DNA of 64,000 bases from Bradyrhizobium diazoefficiens (GTDB taxonomy: Bacteria > Pseudomonadota > Alphaproteobacteria > Rhizobiales > Xanthobacteraceae). Shown here piece by piece: positions 16,488 to 26,242 of this stretch (within the stretch, counting starts at the first letter, position 1; every line of letters starts with the position of its first letter). Position numbers and translations under genes: made by a program. Under the pieces are notes generated by a model that had not been told where the DNA came from, searched no databases, and saw only the letters and a program-made list of their open reading frames with translations. The stretch is from contig NZ_CP067102.1 in NCBI RefSeq assembly GCF_016616885.1, positions 2,136,501-2,200,500 on the forward strand, written 5' to 3'.

Positions 16488-16891
16488 ACCGCCTGTCCTG
16501 CCTTCAGCAGCGAGCAGCCGGTGATCTTGTAGCTGCCATCCGACTGCTGCTCGAGCGTGTAGAGCGCTTCCCAGGCTTCGCCATTGGCATCGATGATGTG
16601 AACGCGCTGGGCGACCGAGCTGCCTTCGATCTTGCTCTCGCCGAACTCAAAACTCCTGTGACGATAGACCGGCGCGTAGCCGTTCTGCACCATGGCCATG
16701 AAGATGTCGGGCGCGGGGAATATCTGCTTGATCGCGGGTGCTGCGTAGGAATAGGCGGCCGTGGCATCGTCATGGACGAAGGCCTGCTCCTGGGCCCGGA
16801 TCACGCCTTGCGCTGTCGCGACATCGTCGGCGCGTGTGGGGATGGAGCTGCAAGCAATACTGAGAACGACCAGCAAGGCGGCAATGCGCAT
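16484..16891 (-). CDS. DUF4864-family secreted protein
   Basis: The protein has 135 residues. A signal peptide (MRIAALLVVLSIACSSIPTRA) is followed by the DUF4864 pattern: VIRAQEQAF, AYSYAAPAIKQIFPAPDIFM, then GYAPVYRHRSFEFGE. This fold resembles NTF2-like small domains. No activity is known for the family, which is common in alphaproteobacteria. The stop codon overlaps the stop of the convergent MFS gene (16484-16487). Confidence 0.8.
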   Translation of the reverse strand: MRIAALLVVLSIACSSIPTRADDVATAQGVIRAQEQAFVHDDATAAYSYAAPAIKQIFPAPDIFMAMVQNGYAPVYRHRSFEFGESKIEGSSVAQRVHIIDANGEAWEALYTLEQQSDGSYKITGCSLLKAGQAV

Positions 16892-16956
16892 GGCAGGCTC
16901 CGCGTTGAAATCCCGGCGATGCTAATCCTAGCATGACCTTGGCAAATACGGACGCG

Positions 16957-17625
16957 CTATCGCTTCGGTTTCGGCGCCGGCTTCGCGCGCTTGGCGGTGC
17001 GTGACTTGGCCGTATGTGACTTGGCGGTGCGTGATTTGGCCTTCGCGCCGGGCTGCGCGCGCAAGCCGTCGACGAATACGTCGAGCATCCGCAGCACCGA
17101 GGACTGCCAGCCGGGCTGGTCGTGCATGTAGCACATGCCGACGAGGGCTCTGAGCAGGTCGTGCGGGCTGACGTCGCCGCGCATCTCGCCTGCCGCGACC
17201 GCGCGGTCGAGCAGCGAGCCGATCGCCTTGGTCAGACGGTCCATCGAGAAGGCAGCGAGGTCCGACGAGCTCTGGAACGTCAGCGCCAATGCGGCCGACA
17301 TGCCCTTTTTCGTCGCAACGAATTCGACATTCGAACGCAGCCAGCGCCTGAGCGCATCGACCGGGTCCTTGGCGTTCTTCAATTGCTCGGCGAACTCGCT
17401 GAGCTGCTCGACCTCGCGCCGATACACCGCTTCAAACAGCTCCTCGCGCGTCGGAAAATGCCGGTAGAGCGTGCCGATGCCGACGCCCGCGCGTTTGGCC
17501 ACGGCCTCCAGGCTGGCCTCCGGGCCGCCGGCATTGAACACGACCTTGGCTGCCTCGAGCACGCGCTCGCGATTGCGCACGGCATCGGCGCGGGGCTTCC
17601 GGGGCTGGTCGGTGTGGTCGTCCAT
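16957..17625 (-). CDS. TetR-family regulator with a lysine-rich repeated tail
   Basis: The protein has 222 residues. The HTH region (about residues 14-60) contains RVLEAAKVVF, EAVAKRAGVGIGTLYRHFPTREELFEAVY, a standard TetR DNA-binding domain. The ligand domain spans about residues 70-195. The C-terminus adds a basic tail with a repeated element (TAKSRTAKSHTAKSRTAKRA) of histone-tail character, encoded by a short tandem DNA repeat at about 16985-17045. The target genes are unknown. It is divergent from the molybdenum hydroxylase operon, which is the obvious candidate. Confidence 0.88.
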   Translation of the reverse strand: MDDHTDQPRKPRADAVRNRERVLEAAKVVFNAGGPEASLEAVAKRAGVGIGTLYRHFPTREELFEAVYRREVEQLSEFAEQLKNAKDPVDALRRWLRSNVEFVATKKGMSAALALTFQSSSDLAAFSMDRLTKAIGSLLDRAVAAGEMRGDVSPHDLLRALVGMCYMHDQPGWQSSVLRMLDVFVDGLRAQPGAKAKSRTAKSHTAKSRTAKRAKPAPKPKR

Positions 17626-17770
17626 GCCGGCAATGTAGATCACGAATTGGTTAGATTGAACCCTTGGCTCGCCGCATCGCGTTGTCTGCGCACGGGCTTT
17701 TGACGAATTCCAAATATTTCTTTGCGGCCCTTGTTAAGCGGAGGATGCCTCCGTATCTTCGCTGGTGTCG

Positions 17771-17790
17771 GCCCGGACCCGCGTCCGGGC
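17771..17790. promoter_or_regulatory. Perfect hairpin in the leader of the molybdenum hydroxylase operon
   Basis: GCCCGGAC-CCGC-GTCCGGGC is a perfect 8-bp stem with a 4-base loop, 76 bases upstream of the operon's first ATG. It could be a leader structure or a terminator-like element. I see no molybdenum-cofactor riboswitch motif around it. Confidence 0.35.
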
Positions 17791-17865
17791 GGCGCGATAT
17801 CGACGGCGGCCACGGCGGTGGCGCGCCGCTCGGAGACTCATGTCCATATCTGATCGGAGCCTTGT

Positions 17866-18363
17866 ATGAACCACTCCATCAGCCTCACCGTGAACGGTGC
17901 GCGGCGCGATTTCGTCCTCGACGATCCGCGCGTCACGCTGCTCGATCTCCTGCGTGAGCGCCTCCATCTCACCGGAACCAAGAAGGGATGCGACCGCGGC
18001 CAGTGCGGAGCATGCACGATTCTCGTCGACGGCAAGCGCATCAACTCCTGCCTCGCGCTCGCCATCAGCCATGACGGCGCCGACATCCTCACCATCGAGG
18101 GCGTTGCGCGCGGCGACCAGCTTCATCCGGTCCAGGCCGCCTTCATCGCCCATGACGGCTTTCAGTGCGGCTTCTGCACGCCCGGCCAGATCATGAGCGC
18201 TATCGGCATGATGCAGGAAGCGCAGGCCGGCAACGATCCCGAACGCATTCGCGAATGCATGAGCGGCAATCTCTGTCGCTGCGGCGCCTATGCCGGCATC
18301 GTCGATGCCGTGCTCGAGGCGCAGGCCGGTGCCGACGAATCCAACCAGAGGCGGTCCGCATGA
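17866..18363 (+). CDS. Molybdenum hydroxylase (xanthine dehydrogenase family) 2Fe-2S subunit
   Basis: The protein has 165 residues, the usual length. The plant-type ferredoxin cluster is CDRGQCGAC with a following Cys (about residues 43-63), and the second, helical cluster is CGFCTPGQ...[12 protein letters not shown] (about 101-140). These pass electrons from the molybdenum site to FAD. It begins the operon small-FAD-Mo (order as in PaoABC and related aldehyde dehydrogenases). There is no Tat signal, so this copy is cytoplasmic. Ribosome site GGAGCC precedes the ATG. Its stop overlaps the next start (ATGA). The substrate (aldehyde, purine or N-heterocycle) cannot be read from this subunit. 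Confidence 0.93.
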   Translation: MNHSISLTVNGARRDFVLDDPRVTLLDLLRERLHLTGTKKGCDRGQCGACTILVDGKRINSCLALAISHDGADILTIEGVARGDQLHPVQAAFIAHDGFQCGFCTPGQIMSAIGMMQEAQAGNDPERIRECMSGNLCRCGAYAGIVDAVLEAQAGADESNQRRSA

Positions 18364-19413
18364 AACAGTTCGATTATGTCAGGCCCGCCACGGTCGCTGA
18401 AGCCGTTGCCGCCGCCGCGCAGCCGGGCGCGACCTATCTTGCGGCCGGCACCAATCTGCTCGACCTGATGAAGGGCGGCGTCAGCCGTCCGGATCGCCTC
18501 GTCGATGTCACGCATCTCGATGGGCTCGATCAGATCGAACGCCTCGCCGATGGAAGCGTACGAATCGGTGCGCTCGTCAGCAATGCCGATCTCGCGCATG
18601 ATGCGGAGTTCGCAAAATCCTATCCAGCCGTGGCCGAAGCACTGCTCTCCGGCGCGTCGGCGCAACTGCGCAATGCCGCCACCGTGGGCGGCAATCTGCT
18701 GCAGCGGACGCGTTGTGCATATTTCTACGACACCGCCAGCCGTTGCAACAAGCGCGAGGCCGGCAGCGGCTGCGACGCCCGCGACGGCGAGAACCGCACC
18801 CACGCCGTGCTTGGCTGGAGCGACGGCTGCATCGCGACGAACCCGTCCGACTTCTGCGTGCCGCTGGTGGCGCTCGACGCCATCGTCGAGATCGAAGGCA
18901 AGAGCGGTCGTCGCGAGATCGCACAAGGAACTGCACCGCCTGCCCGGCAATACGCCCGAGCGCGAATCCGCGCTCGAGCCCGGCGACCTCATCGTCGCAG
19001 TACGCCTGCCGTCCTCGGCGCGCGGTTTTGCCGCGCATGCGCGCTATCTCAAGGTTCGCGAGCGTACGTCCTATGCGTTCGCCATCGTCTCGGCCGCGGC
19101 GGCGCTGCGGATCGAGAACGGCAAGATCGTAGAGGCGCGGCTCGCGCTTGGCGGCGTCGCCGCAAAACCCTGGCGTGCCCGGGCTGCGGAGGATGTGCTC
19201 AGGGGCGTCGCACCAACGGCAGATGCCTTCCAGGAGGCCGCCCGGCGCGCGCTCACCGCCGCAAAACCGTCCGGCGACAACGCCTACAAGATCGAATTGG
19301 CGCGCCGTATCATCGTGCGCGCGCTGACCCTTGCCGCAGCCGGTACGCCCGCGCGTATCCCCGCGCTGCCGGCTTCACCCTTTGCTTCGACGTCTGGAGC
19401 CATCCATGCCTGA
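18360..19413 (+). pseudogene. Molybdenum hydroxylase FAD-binding subunit, frameshifted
   Basis: The gene starts with [16 protein letters not shown] and runs normally through the FAD motifs [11 protein letters not shown] and [13 protein letters not shown] to about [13 protein letters not shown]. Near 18921-18927 (GCACAAGG) the homologous reading moves to another frame and continues [14 protein letters not shown] to the end at 19413. In the original frame the protein becomes nonsense. The jump needs the loss of two bases or gain of one. The intact protein would be about 350 residues, normal for the family. The flanking subunit genes are intact and overlap it by 4 and 8 bases, so this is either a recent mutation or a sequencing error. 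Confidence 0.88.
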
Positions 19414-21667
19414 GCTCAATCTCACCAGCGCTCCCGCCCATCTCCGTCACGGTTCGAGCATCGGCCAGCCGCTGACCCGGCGCGACGGCGTGCTCAAGGT
19501 CAAAGGGCAGGCGACCTATGCCGCCGACAATCATCCGCCCGGCATGCTGTTTGCGGTGATGGCGGTGTCCAGCATCGCGCATGGCCGCGTGACCTCGCTC
19601 GATGTCGCGGCGGCCAAGCGTCATCCCGGCGTCGTCGACGTCATGACGCCGGACCACAAGCCGCAGCTCGCGATCGATCCCGAGATCAAGACCAATCCGT
19701 TCGTGTTCCGGATGGAGGTGTTGCAGAGCAACGAGGTCCGCTACGCCAACCAGCCCATCGCGGTCGTGATCGCCGAGACGCTCGAGGCAGCGACGGAAGG
19801 CGCGGTGCTGCTGGCGCCGCGCTATGAGACGCTGCCTGCGCTTGTCGGCCTCGATGCTGGCGTGAGTTTTGTTCCGCCGGTCGTTGGTGTCGGCAATCCC
19901 GCGGAAAACCATCGCGGCGATGTCGAGGCTGGCCTTGCAGCCGCGGACAAGCGGATCGAGGCTGTCTACGAGACGCCGCCGCAATTTCACAACGCCATGG
20001 AGCCGCATGCGATCGTCGCCCGTTGGGACGGCGACAATCTGTCGGTCGACATGCCGACCCAGGGCCTGATGTTGTCGCTTGCGCGCATCGCTGAACTGTT
20101 CGGCATCGCGCACGACAAGATCCACATCCGCAGCCCGTTCCTCGGCGGCGGTTTCGGCTCCAAGGGATTCTTGGCGGGGCCGCAGACCCTCGGCCTCATG
20201 GCCGCGAAGCTGGTCGGCAAGCCGGTCAAGCTCGTGCTGCGCCGTGAGCAGATGTATGGTCCGGTCGGCCATCGTGCGCCGACGCGTCAGCGCTTGCGCA
20301 TGGGCGCCGATGGCGAGGGACGACTGATCGCGCTCGACCATCACGCGCGCACCGTATCGAGCACGTTCGACGATTTCTACGAACCGGCCGCCGACGCTTC
20401 GCACACGCTCTATGCGGCGCCTGCGATCCGCACCGCGCACGATGCCGTGCGCGTCAACACCGGCACGCCGCTGTTCATGCGCGCGCCGGGCGAGGCGACC
20501 GGATCGATTGCGCTGGAAAGCGCGATCGACGAGATGGCCTGGGCTTGCGGTATGGATCCGCTCGCCTTCCGCTTGAAGAACTACGCCGAGGTCGAGCCGA
20601 TCACCGGCAAGCCGTTCTCGTCCAAAGCGCTGCGCGCCTGTTACGATCAGGGCGCGGCACGCTTCGGCTGGTCGAGGCGTCCGCTCCAGCCGCGGCAGAT
20701 GCGCGACGATGCCGGTTTGCTGGTCGGGTGGGGCATGGGCACCGCGACGTTCCCGGCCCTGATGTTCCAGGCCGAGGCGCGTGCGGCGATCCGCCGTGAC
20801 GGCACCGGTGCCATGGAGATCGGTGCACATGACATGGGGCAGGGCGCCTGGACGGCGCTCGCCCAGATCGCAGCCGATGCCGTCGGGCTCGATATCGATC
20901 GCGTCGCGTTCAAGGCCGGCACGTCCGACCTGCCCGATGCCGGCATCGCCGGCGGCTCGGCGCACACGGCAACCGCCGGTGCTGCGATTCACAGCGCGGG
21001 TGCTGCCGTGATCGCAAAGCTCGCCGATCTCGCCACCCATGACGAGCGCTCGCCGCTGTTCGGCGCCGGCAACGCCGGCGTGATCGCGCGCGATGGCCGG
21101 CTGATCCGGCGCGACGACGAGAGCCGCAGCGAGAGCTACACCGAGATCCTCGCGCGCGCCGGCGTCGCCGAGGTCGAGGCGCGCGGCACGGGTGCGCCGA
21201 ATCCGGCGGCGATGGAAGAGTATGCGATGCACGCGCATGGCGCGGTGTTCGCGGAGGTGAAGGTCGATCCCGAACTCGGCCAGATCCGCGTCGCCCGCAT
21301 GGTCGGCGCCTTTGCCGCGGGGCGCATCGTCAACCCGCATCTGGTAAAGAGCCAGCTGTTCGGCGGCATGATCTGGGGCATGTCCTTTGCGCTGCACGAG
21401 GAAGCCATCACCGACCGCCGCAGCGGAAGGATCATGAATGCCAATCTCGGCGAGTACCATATCCCCGTGAATGCCGACGTGCCGCCGCTCGACGTGATCA
21501 CGGTCGAAGAGCACGACCCGCATGTGAATGCCCTCGGCATCAAGGGCGTGGGTGAAATCGGCATCACCGGCAGCGCCGGTGCGGTCGCTAATGCCGTCTG
21601 GCATGCGACCGGCGTGCGGGTGCGGCGCTTCCCGATCAGGATCGAGGAGTTGTTGACGGGGCGCTGA
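19406..21667 (+). CDS. Molybdenum hydroxylase (xanthine dehydrogenase/aldehyde oxidase family) molybdopterin-binding subunit
   Basis: The protein has 753 residues. The first domain (a/b hammerhead) contains [19 protein letters not shown]. The cofactor-binding part has [30 protein letters not shown] and [12 protein letters not shown]. The C-terminus carries [14 protein letters not shown] with the catalytic Glu of this family. ATG 19406 is chosen because it overlaps the preceding stop and matches the family N-terminus; the upstream frame is not family-like. The length (about 730-760) and subunit order are closest to PaoC/YagR-type aldehyde dehydrogenases. It is likely inactive as a complex if the FAD subunit frameshift is real. 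Confidence 0.92.
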   Translation: MPELNLTSAPAHLRHGSSIGQPLTRRDGVLKVKGQATYAADNHPPGMLFAVMAVSSIAHGRVTSLDVAAAKRHPGVVDVMTPDHKPQLAIDPEIKTNPFVFRMEVLQSNEVRYANQPIAVVIAETLEAATEGAVLLAPRYETLPALVGLDAGVSFVPPVVGVGNPAENHRGDVEAGLAAADKRIEAVYETPPQFHNAMEPHAIVARWDGDNLSVDMPTQGLMLSLARIAELFGIAHDKIHIRSPFLGGGFGSKGFLAGPQTLGLMAAKLVGKPVKLVLRREQMYGPVGHRAPTRQRLRMGADGEGRLIALDHHARTVSSTFDDFYEPAADASHTLYAAPAIRTAHDAVRVNTGTPLFMRAPGEATGSIALESAIDEMAWACGMDPLAFRLKNYAEVEPITGKPFSSKALRACYDQGAARFGWSRRPLQPRQMRDDAGLLVGWGMGTATFPALMFQAEARAAIRRDGTGAMEIGAHDMGQGAWTALAQIAADAVGLDIDRVAFKAGTSDLPDAGIAGGSAHTATAGAAIHSAGAAVIAKLADLATHDERSPLFGAGNAGVIARDGRLIRRDDESRSESYTEILARAGVAEVEARGTGAPNPAAMEEYAMHAHGAVFAEVKVDPELGQIRVARMVGAFAAGRIVNPHLVKSQLFGGMIWGMSFALHEEAITDRRSGRIMNANLGEYHIPVNADVPPLDVITVEEHDPHVNALGIKGVGEIGITGSAGAVANAVWHATGVRVRRFPIRIEELLTGR

Positions 21668-21680
21668 GGCTTCTTCTTGA

Positions 21681-21850
21681 CCTCTCCCGCTTGCGGGAGA
21701 GGCATAGGCCGCCCCTGGCGGCCGTCCTTCTAAGAGACGCCGAGGCGAAGCCTCGGCTATGGCGAAGCGCCGGGTGAGGGCTTTCTCCGCAGAGGGAATC
21801 TTTCGGTGGAGACACCCTCTCCCCAACCCTCTCCCGCAAGCGGAAGAGGG
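21681..21850. repeat. Paired palindromic repeats (CCTCTCCCGC type) between two genes
   Basis: CCTCTCCCGC-TT-GCGGGAGAGG (21681-21702) is a perfect 10-bp-arm palindrome. A second, imperfect copy, CCTCTCCCGCAAGCGGAAGAGG, ends the block near 21850. Between them are smaller inverted repeats (GCCGAGGCGAAGCCTCGGC). Such paired repeats are frequent in bradyrhizobial intergenic regions. This one separates two convergent genes and may serve as a bidirectional terminator. Confidence 0.7.
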
Positions 21851-21864
21851 GGCAACCGCCGCGT

Positions 21865-22413
21865 TCAGAATGTCGGCGGTGTGCAGGCCGAGATCACTTC
21901 GCACGGTTTTCCGCCGACGCAGCGGAAGCGATGCGGGCGGCGGCTCTCGAAGTAATAGGCATCGCCTGGATTGAGAATGCGGCGCTCGTCCTCAACCGTG
22001 ACTTCGAGCTTTCCCGAAATCACGATGCCGCCTTCCTCACCGTCATGGACGAGATGAACGCGCCCGGTGTCGCTGCCGGGCTCGTAGCGCTCCTTCAGGA
22101 TCTGCAGGGTTCGGCCGAACAGATTGTCGCCGACTTGCCGATACGAGATCGGCTTCTTGCCGACCTCGGTGAGCTCTTCGGCGCGGTAGAAGATCTTGCG
22201 GCGGCTCTCCGGCTCAAGCGCGAAGAACTCGGCGAGCCCCATCGGGAGGCCGTCGAGGATGCGCTTGAGCGCGCCGACTGACGGGTTCATCTGGTTGGAT
22301 TCGATCAGCGAAATCGTCGAATTGGTGACGCCGGCGCGCTTGGCGAGTTCGCGCTGCGACAGCTTGTGGCGCGCCCGGATGAATCGCAGCCGTCCACCGA
22401 TGTCGACGCTCAT
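21865..22413 (-). CDS. XRE-cupin transcriptional regulator (PuuR-like)
   Basis: The protein has 182 residues. The N-terminal XRE helix-turn-helix (about residues 7-61) includes RARHKLSQRELAKRAGVTNSTISLIE. The C-terminal cupin (about 110-178) includes GEEGGIVISGKLEVTV and PGDAYYFESRRPHRFR. Length and layout match PuuR, the E. coli repressor of putrescine utilisation, and related regulators of amine and amino acid catabolism. It is divergent from the omega-transaminase gene, so control of that gene (and perhaps of dadA after it) is likely. The effector is probably an amine but is not proven. Confidence 0.92.
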   Translation of the reverse strand: MSVDIGGRLRFIRARHKLSQRELAKRAGVTNSTISLIESNQMNPSVGALKRILDGLPMGLAEFFALEPESRRKIFYRAEELTEVGKKPISYRQVGDNLFGRTLQILKERYEPGSDTGRVHLVHDGEEGGIVISGKLEVTVEDERRILNPGDAYYFESRRPHRFRCVGGKPCEVISACTPPTF

Positions 22414-22562
22414 GCCCCTGGTCCCTGTTGCAGGTGTTGCGGATCGCGCAAATATGGACCGGCCGCCCTAGTGAAATCAATGGCTTGCAGGGCGCCAGAA
22501 AAGGACTTGTTGCCTCATCGAAGCCGTGCCTCTGCTAGGTGGTCAGCAAAGGAGCGTGGTCC

Positions 22563-23891
22563 GTGAGCCTTCATCAGATTCCGAACACTATCAAGACCGA
22601 CTCGTTCTGGATGCCGTTCACGGCCAACCGTCAATTCAAGAAGGCGCCGCGCCTGTTCTCCTCGGCCGAGGGCATGCACTACACCACCGTCGACGGCCGC
22701 AAGGTGATCGACGGCTCCGCCGGCCTCTGGTGCGTCAATGCCGGCCACGGCCGCAAGCAGATTGCGGCTGCGGTCGAACGCCAGCTGATGACGCTGGACT
22801 TCGCGCCGACGTTCCAGATGGGCCATCCGCTGGCGTTCGACTTCGCCGAGCGTCTCGCCGAGATCGCGCCGAAGGGCCTCGACCGCATCTTCTTCACCAA
22901 CTCCGGCTCTGAATCGGTCGACACCGCGCTGAAGATCGCGCTCGCCTATCATCGCGCCAACGGCCAGTCGAGCCGCACCCGCCTGATCGGCCGCGAGCGC
23001 GGCTATCACGGCGTCGGCTTCGGCGGCACCTCGGTCGGCGGCATGGTCGCCAACCGCCGTGCCTTCGCGACGCTGCTGCCGGGCGTCGATCACATCCGCC
23101 ACACGCACGATCTGACCCGCAACGCGTTTGCCAAGGATCAGCCGGAGCATGGCGCCGAGCTTGCCGACGATCTCGAGCGTCTGGTCGCCTTGCACGGCGC
23201 CGAGACCATCGCTGCCGTCATCGTCGAACCTGTGCCGGGTTCGACCGCGGTGCTGCCGCCGCCGAAGGGCTATCTGCAACGCCTGCGCACGATCTGCGAC
23301 AAGCACGGCATTCTCTTGATCTTCGACGAGGTCATCACCGGCTTCGGCCGTCTCGGCACGCCGTTCGCCGCGAACTTCTTCGGCGTCACGCCGGACCTGA
23401 TGACGACGGCCAAGGGCATCACCAATGGCACCATTCCCTGCGGCGCGGTGTTCGCGAGCCGCAAGGTGCACGACGGCATGATGGTCGGCCCTGAGAACCA
23501 GATGGAGCTGTTCCACGGCTACACTTATTCCGCGCATCCGACCGCCTGCGCCGCCGGTATCGCGACGCTCGACATCTACAAGGACGAGGGCCTGCTGACG
23601 CGCGGTGCGTCGATGGCCGAATACTGGCGCGATGCGCTGCATTCGCTCAAGGGTCTGCCGAACGTCGTCGACATCCGCAATTGCGGCCTGATGGGCGCGG
23701 TCGAGCTGGCGCCCCGTGACGGCGTCGCCGGCGCGCGCGGCTACGACGTCATGGTCGACTGCTTCAACACCGGCCTTTACTTGCGAATGAGCGGCGACAG
23801 CTTCGCGATGTCGCCTCCGCTCATCGTCGAGAAGAGCCACATCGACCAGATGGTCTCGATCCTCGGTGACGCCATCAAGAAGGTGGCCTGA
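22563..23891 (+). CDS. Class III omega-amino acid--pyruvate aminotransferase
   Basis: The protein has 442 residues from GTG 22563, chosen because AAAGGAG sits at proper distance and the family N-terminus begins here. PLP-fold class III signatures are clear: GLWCVNAGHGR, TNSGSESVDTALKIA, ERGYHG, FDEVITGFGRLG, and the PLP-binding Lys in TTAKGITNG (about residue 283). The family (beta-alanine/omega-amino acid:pyruvate transaminase) moves terminal amino groups of beta-alanine, GABA or amines to pyruvate, giving alanine. With divergent PuuR-like control and DadA downstream, a role in amine or beta-amino acid breakdown fits. The alanine produced can feed central metabolism. Confidence 0.92.
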   Translation: MSLHQIPNTIKTDSFWMPFTANRQFKKAPRLFSSAEGMHYTTVDGRKVIDGSAGLWCVNAGHGRKQIAAAVERQLMTLDFAPTFQMGHPLAFDFAERLAEIAPKGLDRIFFTNSGSESVDTALKIALAYHRANGQSSRTRLIGRERGYHGVGFGGTSVGGMVANRRAFATLLPGVDHIRHTHDLTRNAFAKDQPEHGAELADDLERLVALHGAETIAAVIVEPVPGSTAVLPPPKGYLQRLRTICDKHGILLIFDEVITGFGRLGTPFAANFFGVTPDLMTTAKGITNGTIPCGAVFASRKVHDGMMVGPENQMELFHGYTYSAHPTACAAGIATLDIYKDEGLLTRGASMAEYWRDALHSLKGLPNVVDIRNCGLMGAVELAPRDGVAGARGYDVMVDCFNTGLYLRMSGDSFAMSPPLIVEKSHIDQMVSILGDAIKKVA

Positions 23892-23960
23892 TAATTGCTC
23901 TCGCCGTTGCCGAGTTTCTTTTGCAGCGGCGAGCGTAATGCCGCGGGAGTTTGACCAAGC

Positions 23961-25226
23961 GTGAAAGTTCTGATCCTCGGCAGCGGTGTCATCGGCGTCA
24001 CCTCTGCCTACTACCTCGCCCGTGCTGGCCACGAAGTGACGGTCGTCGACCGTCAGCCCGAGCCGGCACTGGAGACCTCTTTTGCCAATGCCGGCGAAGT
24101 CTCGCCCGGCTACTCCTCGCCATGGGCCGGCCCCGGCGTGCCGGTGAAGGCGGTCAAGTGGCTCTTGATGAAGCACGGCCCGCTGGTGGTTCGGCCGAAG
24201 CTCGACCCCGTGATGTGGGTCTGGCTGCTCAAGATGCTGCGCAACTGCACCAGCGCGCGCTACGCGGTCAACAAAAGCCGGATGATCCCGATCGCGGAAT
24301 ACAGCCGCGACTCCTTACGCGATCTGCGCCGCGACATCGGCATTCAATATGACGAGCGCTCGCAGGGCACGCTGCAGCTGTTCCGCTACCAGGCCCAGCT
24401 CGACGGCACCGGCGAAGACATCGCCGTGCTCAAGCAATATGGCGTGCCGTTCGAAGTGCTGAGCCGCGAGGGCTGCATCGCGGTCGAGCCGGCGCTTGCC
24501 GGCGTCAAGGAGAAGTTCGCCGGCGGGCTTCGCCTGCCGCAGGACGAGACCGGCGACTGTCATATGTTCACGCAGGCGCTGGCCAAGCATGCCGAGGCGC
24601 TTGGCGTGCGCTTCATGTTCAACACCGGCATCGACCGCATCGTCACCGACGGCACGCGCGTCAGCGGTGTCGCGACCAGTGCGGGGATGTTGCAGGCTGA
24701 CGCTTACGTGCTTGCGCTCGGAAGCTGGTCGTCGCGGCTCGTCGCGCCGCTCGGGCTTTCGCTGCCGGTCTATCCGGTGAAGGGCTATTCGATCACGGTG
24801 CCGATCAAGGACGCCTCCGGCGCGCCGGAATCGACGGTGATGGACGAGAGCTACAAGGTCGCGATCACGCGTCTGGGAAATCGCATCCGCGTCGGCGGCA
24901 CCGCCGAAATCTCGGGCTTCTCGACCAAGCTGTACGATGCCCGCCGCGCCACGCTCGATCACTCCCTGACGGATCTGTTCCCGCGCGGCGGCGATCTTTC
25001 CAAGGCGACGTTCTGGAGCGGCCTGCGTCCGATGACGCCGGATGGCCCGCCCGTGATCGGCCCGACGCAATACGCGAACCTTCACCTCAACACCGGTCAC
25101 GGCACGCTCGGCTGGACCATGTCCTGCGGTTCGGGGCGCGTGCTTGCGGACATGCTGTCGGGCAAGAAGCCGGAGGTCGATGTCAGTGCGCTGACGGTGG
25201 ATCGGTACGCGCACCGGTTCGGGTGA
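23961..25226 (+). CDS. dadA: D-amino acid dehydrogenase small subunit (DadA)
   Basis: The protein has 421 residues, GTG start. The N-terminal FAD-binding Rossmann motif [21 protein letters not shown] is followed by the DadA hallmark [19 protein letters not shown]. The C-terminus has [19 protein letters not shown] and [18 protein letters not shown]. DadA oxidises D-amino acids, chiefly D-alanine, to keto acids at the inner face of the membrane and passes electrons to the respiratory chain. It follows the transaminase gene by 69 bases, probably in one transcript. No alanine racemase gene is next to it. Confidence 0.93.
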   Translation: MKVLILGSGVIGVTSAYYLARAGHEVTVVDRQPEPALETSFANAGEVSPGYSSPWAGPGVPVKAVKWLLMKHGPLVVRPKLDPVMWVWLLKMLRNCTSARYAVNKSRMIPIAEYSRDSLRDLRRDIGIQYDERSQGTLQLFRYQAQLDGTGEDIAVLKQYGVPFEVLSREGCIAVEPALAGVKEKFAGGLRLPQDETGDCHMFTQALAKHAEALGVRFMFNTGIDRIVTDGTRVSGVATSAGMLQADAYVLALGSWSSRLVAPLGLSLPVYPVKGYSITVPIKDASGAPESTVMDESYKVAITRLGNRIRVGGTAEISGFSTKLYDARRATLDHSLTDLFPRGGDLSKATFWSGLRPMTPDGPPVIGPTQYANLHLNTGHGTLGWTMSCGSGRVLADMLSGKKPEVDVSALTVDRYAHRFG

Positions 25227-25254
25227 GCGTCTCTCCGCGCACCAAGTCCATCAC

Positions 25255-25383
25255 CGTCACCCTGAGGTGGCCGCTTCTTCAGCGGCCCTCGAAGGGCGAC
25301 GGCCCAGCTGCATCGGTGGCCGTTCATCCTTCGAGGCTCTCCGCGCGACGCTTTGCGTCGCGTGGCTCGCACCTCAGGATGAC
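25255..25383. repeat. Palindromic intergenic repeat (CGTCACCCTGAGGTG type), copy 1
   Basis: CGTCACCCTGAGGTG (25255-25269) is mirrored by CACCTCAGGATGACG (25369-25383), with an internal mirrored CTCGAAGG/CCTTCGAG pair. A second copy of this family lies at 60369-60491. The repeat sits after dadA, between convergent genes. Confidence 0.8.
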
Positions 25384-25416
25384 GGGGCGGAGAGGAGCGG
25401 GCTCGGAAGGATCGAG

Positions 25417-26079
25417 CTACCCCGTCCCCGTCACACAATTCACCCACAACACCACGGCCTTCGCATCCTCAGCCGGATTTGAAAACCGGTGCGGCCTTCG
25501 GCTCGCAAAGCGAAAACTGTCGCCCGTCTTCAGCGACCACGTCTCGCTGTCGACCGTCAGCATCATCTCGCCTTCGAGCACGAGGCCAGCCTCTTCGCCG
25601 TCATGGGTGTAGAGCTCGTCGCCGGTCGAGCCGCCGGGCTCCAGATGCACCAGAAACAGATTGAGCTTGTTGTCGGCACTCGCAGGGCTGAGCAACTGCT
25701 TGGACACGCCGGTGCGCCAGAGTTTCAGCTCGGGCCGCTGCAGCCCGCGCGTCACCACCTGATCTGATGCGCCATCGGCGCTCGGGCTTGCGCCGAACAG
25801 CGCGGCGATGCCGACGCCGAGCACGTCCGCGAGCGTGGCCAGCACGCGCAGCGACGGTGATGACAGGCCGCGCTCGATCTGGCTGAGGAAACCGATCGAC
25901 AGATCCGTGCGCGCGGCAACCGTCTCGAGCGAGAATTGCCTGACACGTCTGAGATCGCGGATGCGGCGGCCGACCGCGACGTCCATGGCAGGCTCCGCCG
26001 GCTTCGCCTTCTTGCCGTTCCTGGCCTTCTTTGCCGGCTTTGCGGCGGCCGGTTTGCGCATCCTTTTGCCACCGCTCAC
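25417..26079 (-). CDS. XRE-cupin transcriptional regulator with basic N-terminal extension
   Basis: The protein has 220 residues. A Lys/Ala-rich leader (about 30 residues, KPAAAKPAKKARNGKKAK) precedes the XRE domain (RIRDLRRVRQFSLETVAARTDLSIGFLSQIERG, about residues 38-72). A C-terminal cupin follows (GEEAGLVLEGEMMLTVDSE, FASRRPHRFSNP). It is a paralogue in design of the regulator at 21865. It is divergent from the amino acid ABC operon, and two palindromes in the 163-base space between them (26095-26108 and 26142-26161) are candidate sites. It probably senses the imported compound or a product of its breakdown. Confidence 0.92.
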   Translation of the reverse strand: MSGGKRMRKPAAAKPAKKARNGKKAKPAEPAMDVAVGRRIRDLRRVRQFSLETVAARTDLSIGFLSQIERGLSSPSLRVLATLADVLGVGIAALFGASPSADGASDQVVTRGLQRPELKLWRTGVSKQLLSPASADNKLNLFLVHLEPGGSTGDELYTHDGEEAGLVLEGEMMLTVDSETWSLKTGDSFRFASRRPHRFSNPAEDAKAVVLWVNCVTGTG

Positions 26080-26094
26080 GTCAAACCGCTTTCC

Positions 26095-26108
26095 TTCATG
26101 TGCATGAA
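26095..26108. promoter_or_regulatory. Candidate operator for the XRE-cupin regulator, site 1
   Basis: TTCATG-TG-CATGAA is a perfect palindrome 16 bases upstream of the regulator gene's start codon. It shares the half-site ATGAAAA/TTTTCAT with site 2 at 26142-26161. Confidence 0.55.
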
Positions 26109-26141
26109 AACCGCTTGCGTGATCCGCGAAAGTGTGACCAA

Positions 26142-26161
26142 ATTTTCATATTGGTGAAAAT
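26142..26161. promoter_or_regulatory. Candidate operator for the XRE-cupin regulator, site 2
   Basis: ATTTTCA-N6-TGAAAAT has perfect 7-base arms. It lies 81 bases before the substrate-binding protein gene, in the AT-rich part of the intergenic region where the promoter should be. Confidence 0.6.
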
Positions 26162-26242
26162 AGGCCGAAACGGCTCGGTCCGCAACGTCTGCGATCACGA
26201 CGTGCGAGCGCCGCCATCGGCCGGGACCCAAAGGGGGATGCG

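Noticed and set aside
17640..17865. Possible molybdenum-cofactor riboswitch before the hydroxylase operon
   Set aside because: Only one simple hairpin was found; the conserved structures of that riboswitch class were not seen.
19310..21904. 864-codon minus-strand frame over the molybdenum subunit gene
   Set aside because: It is an antisense shadow of a well-supported gene.
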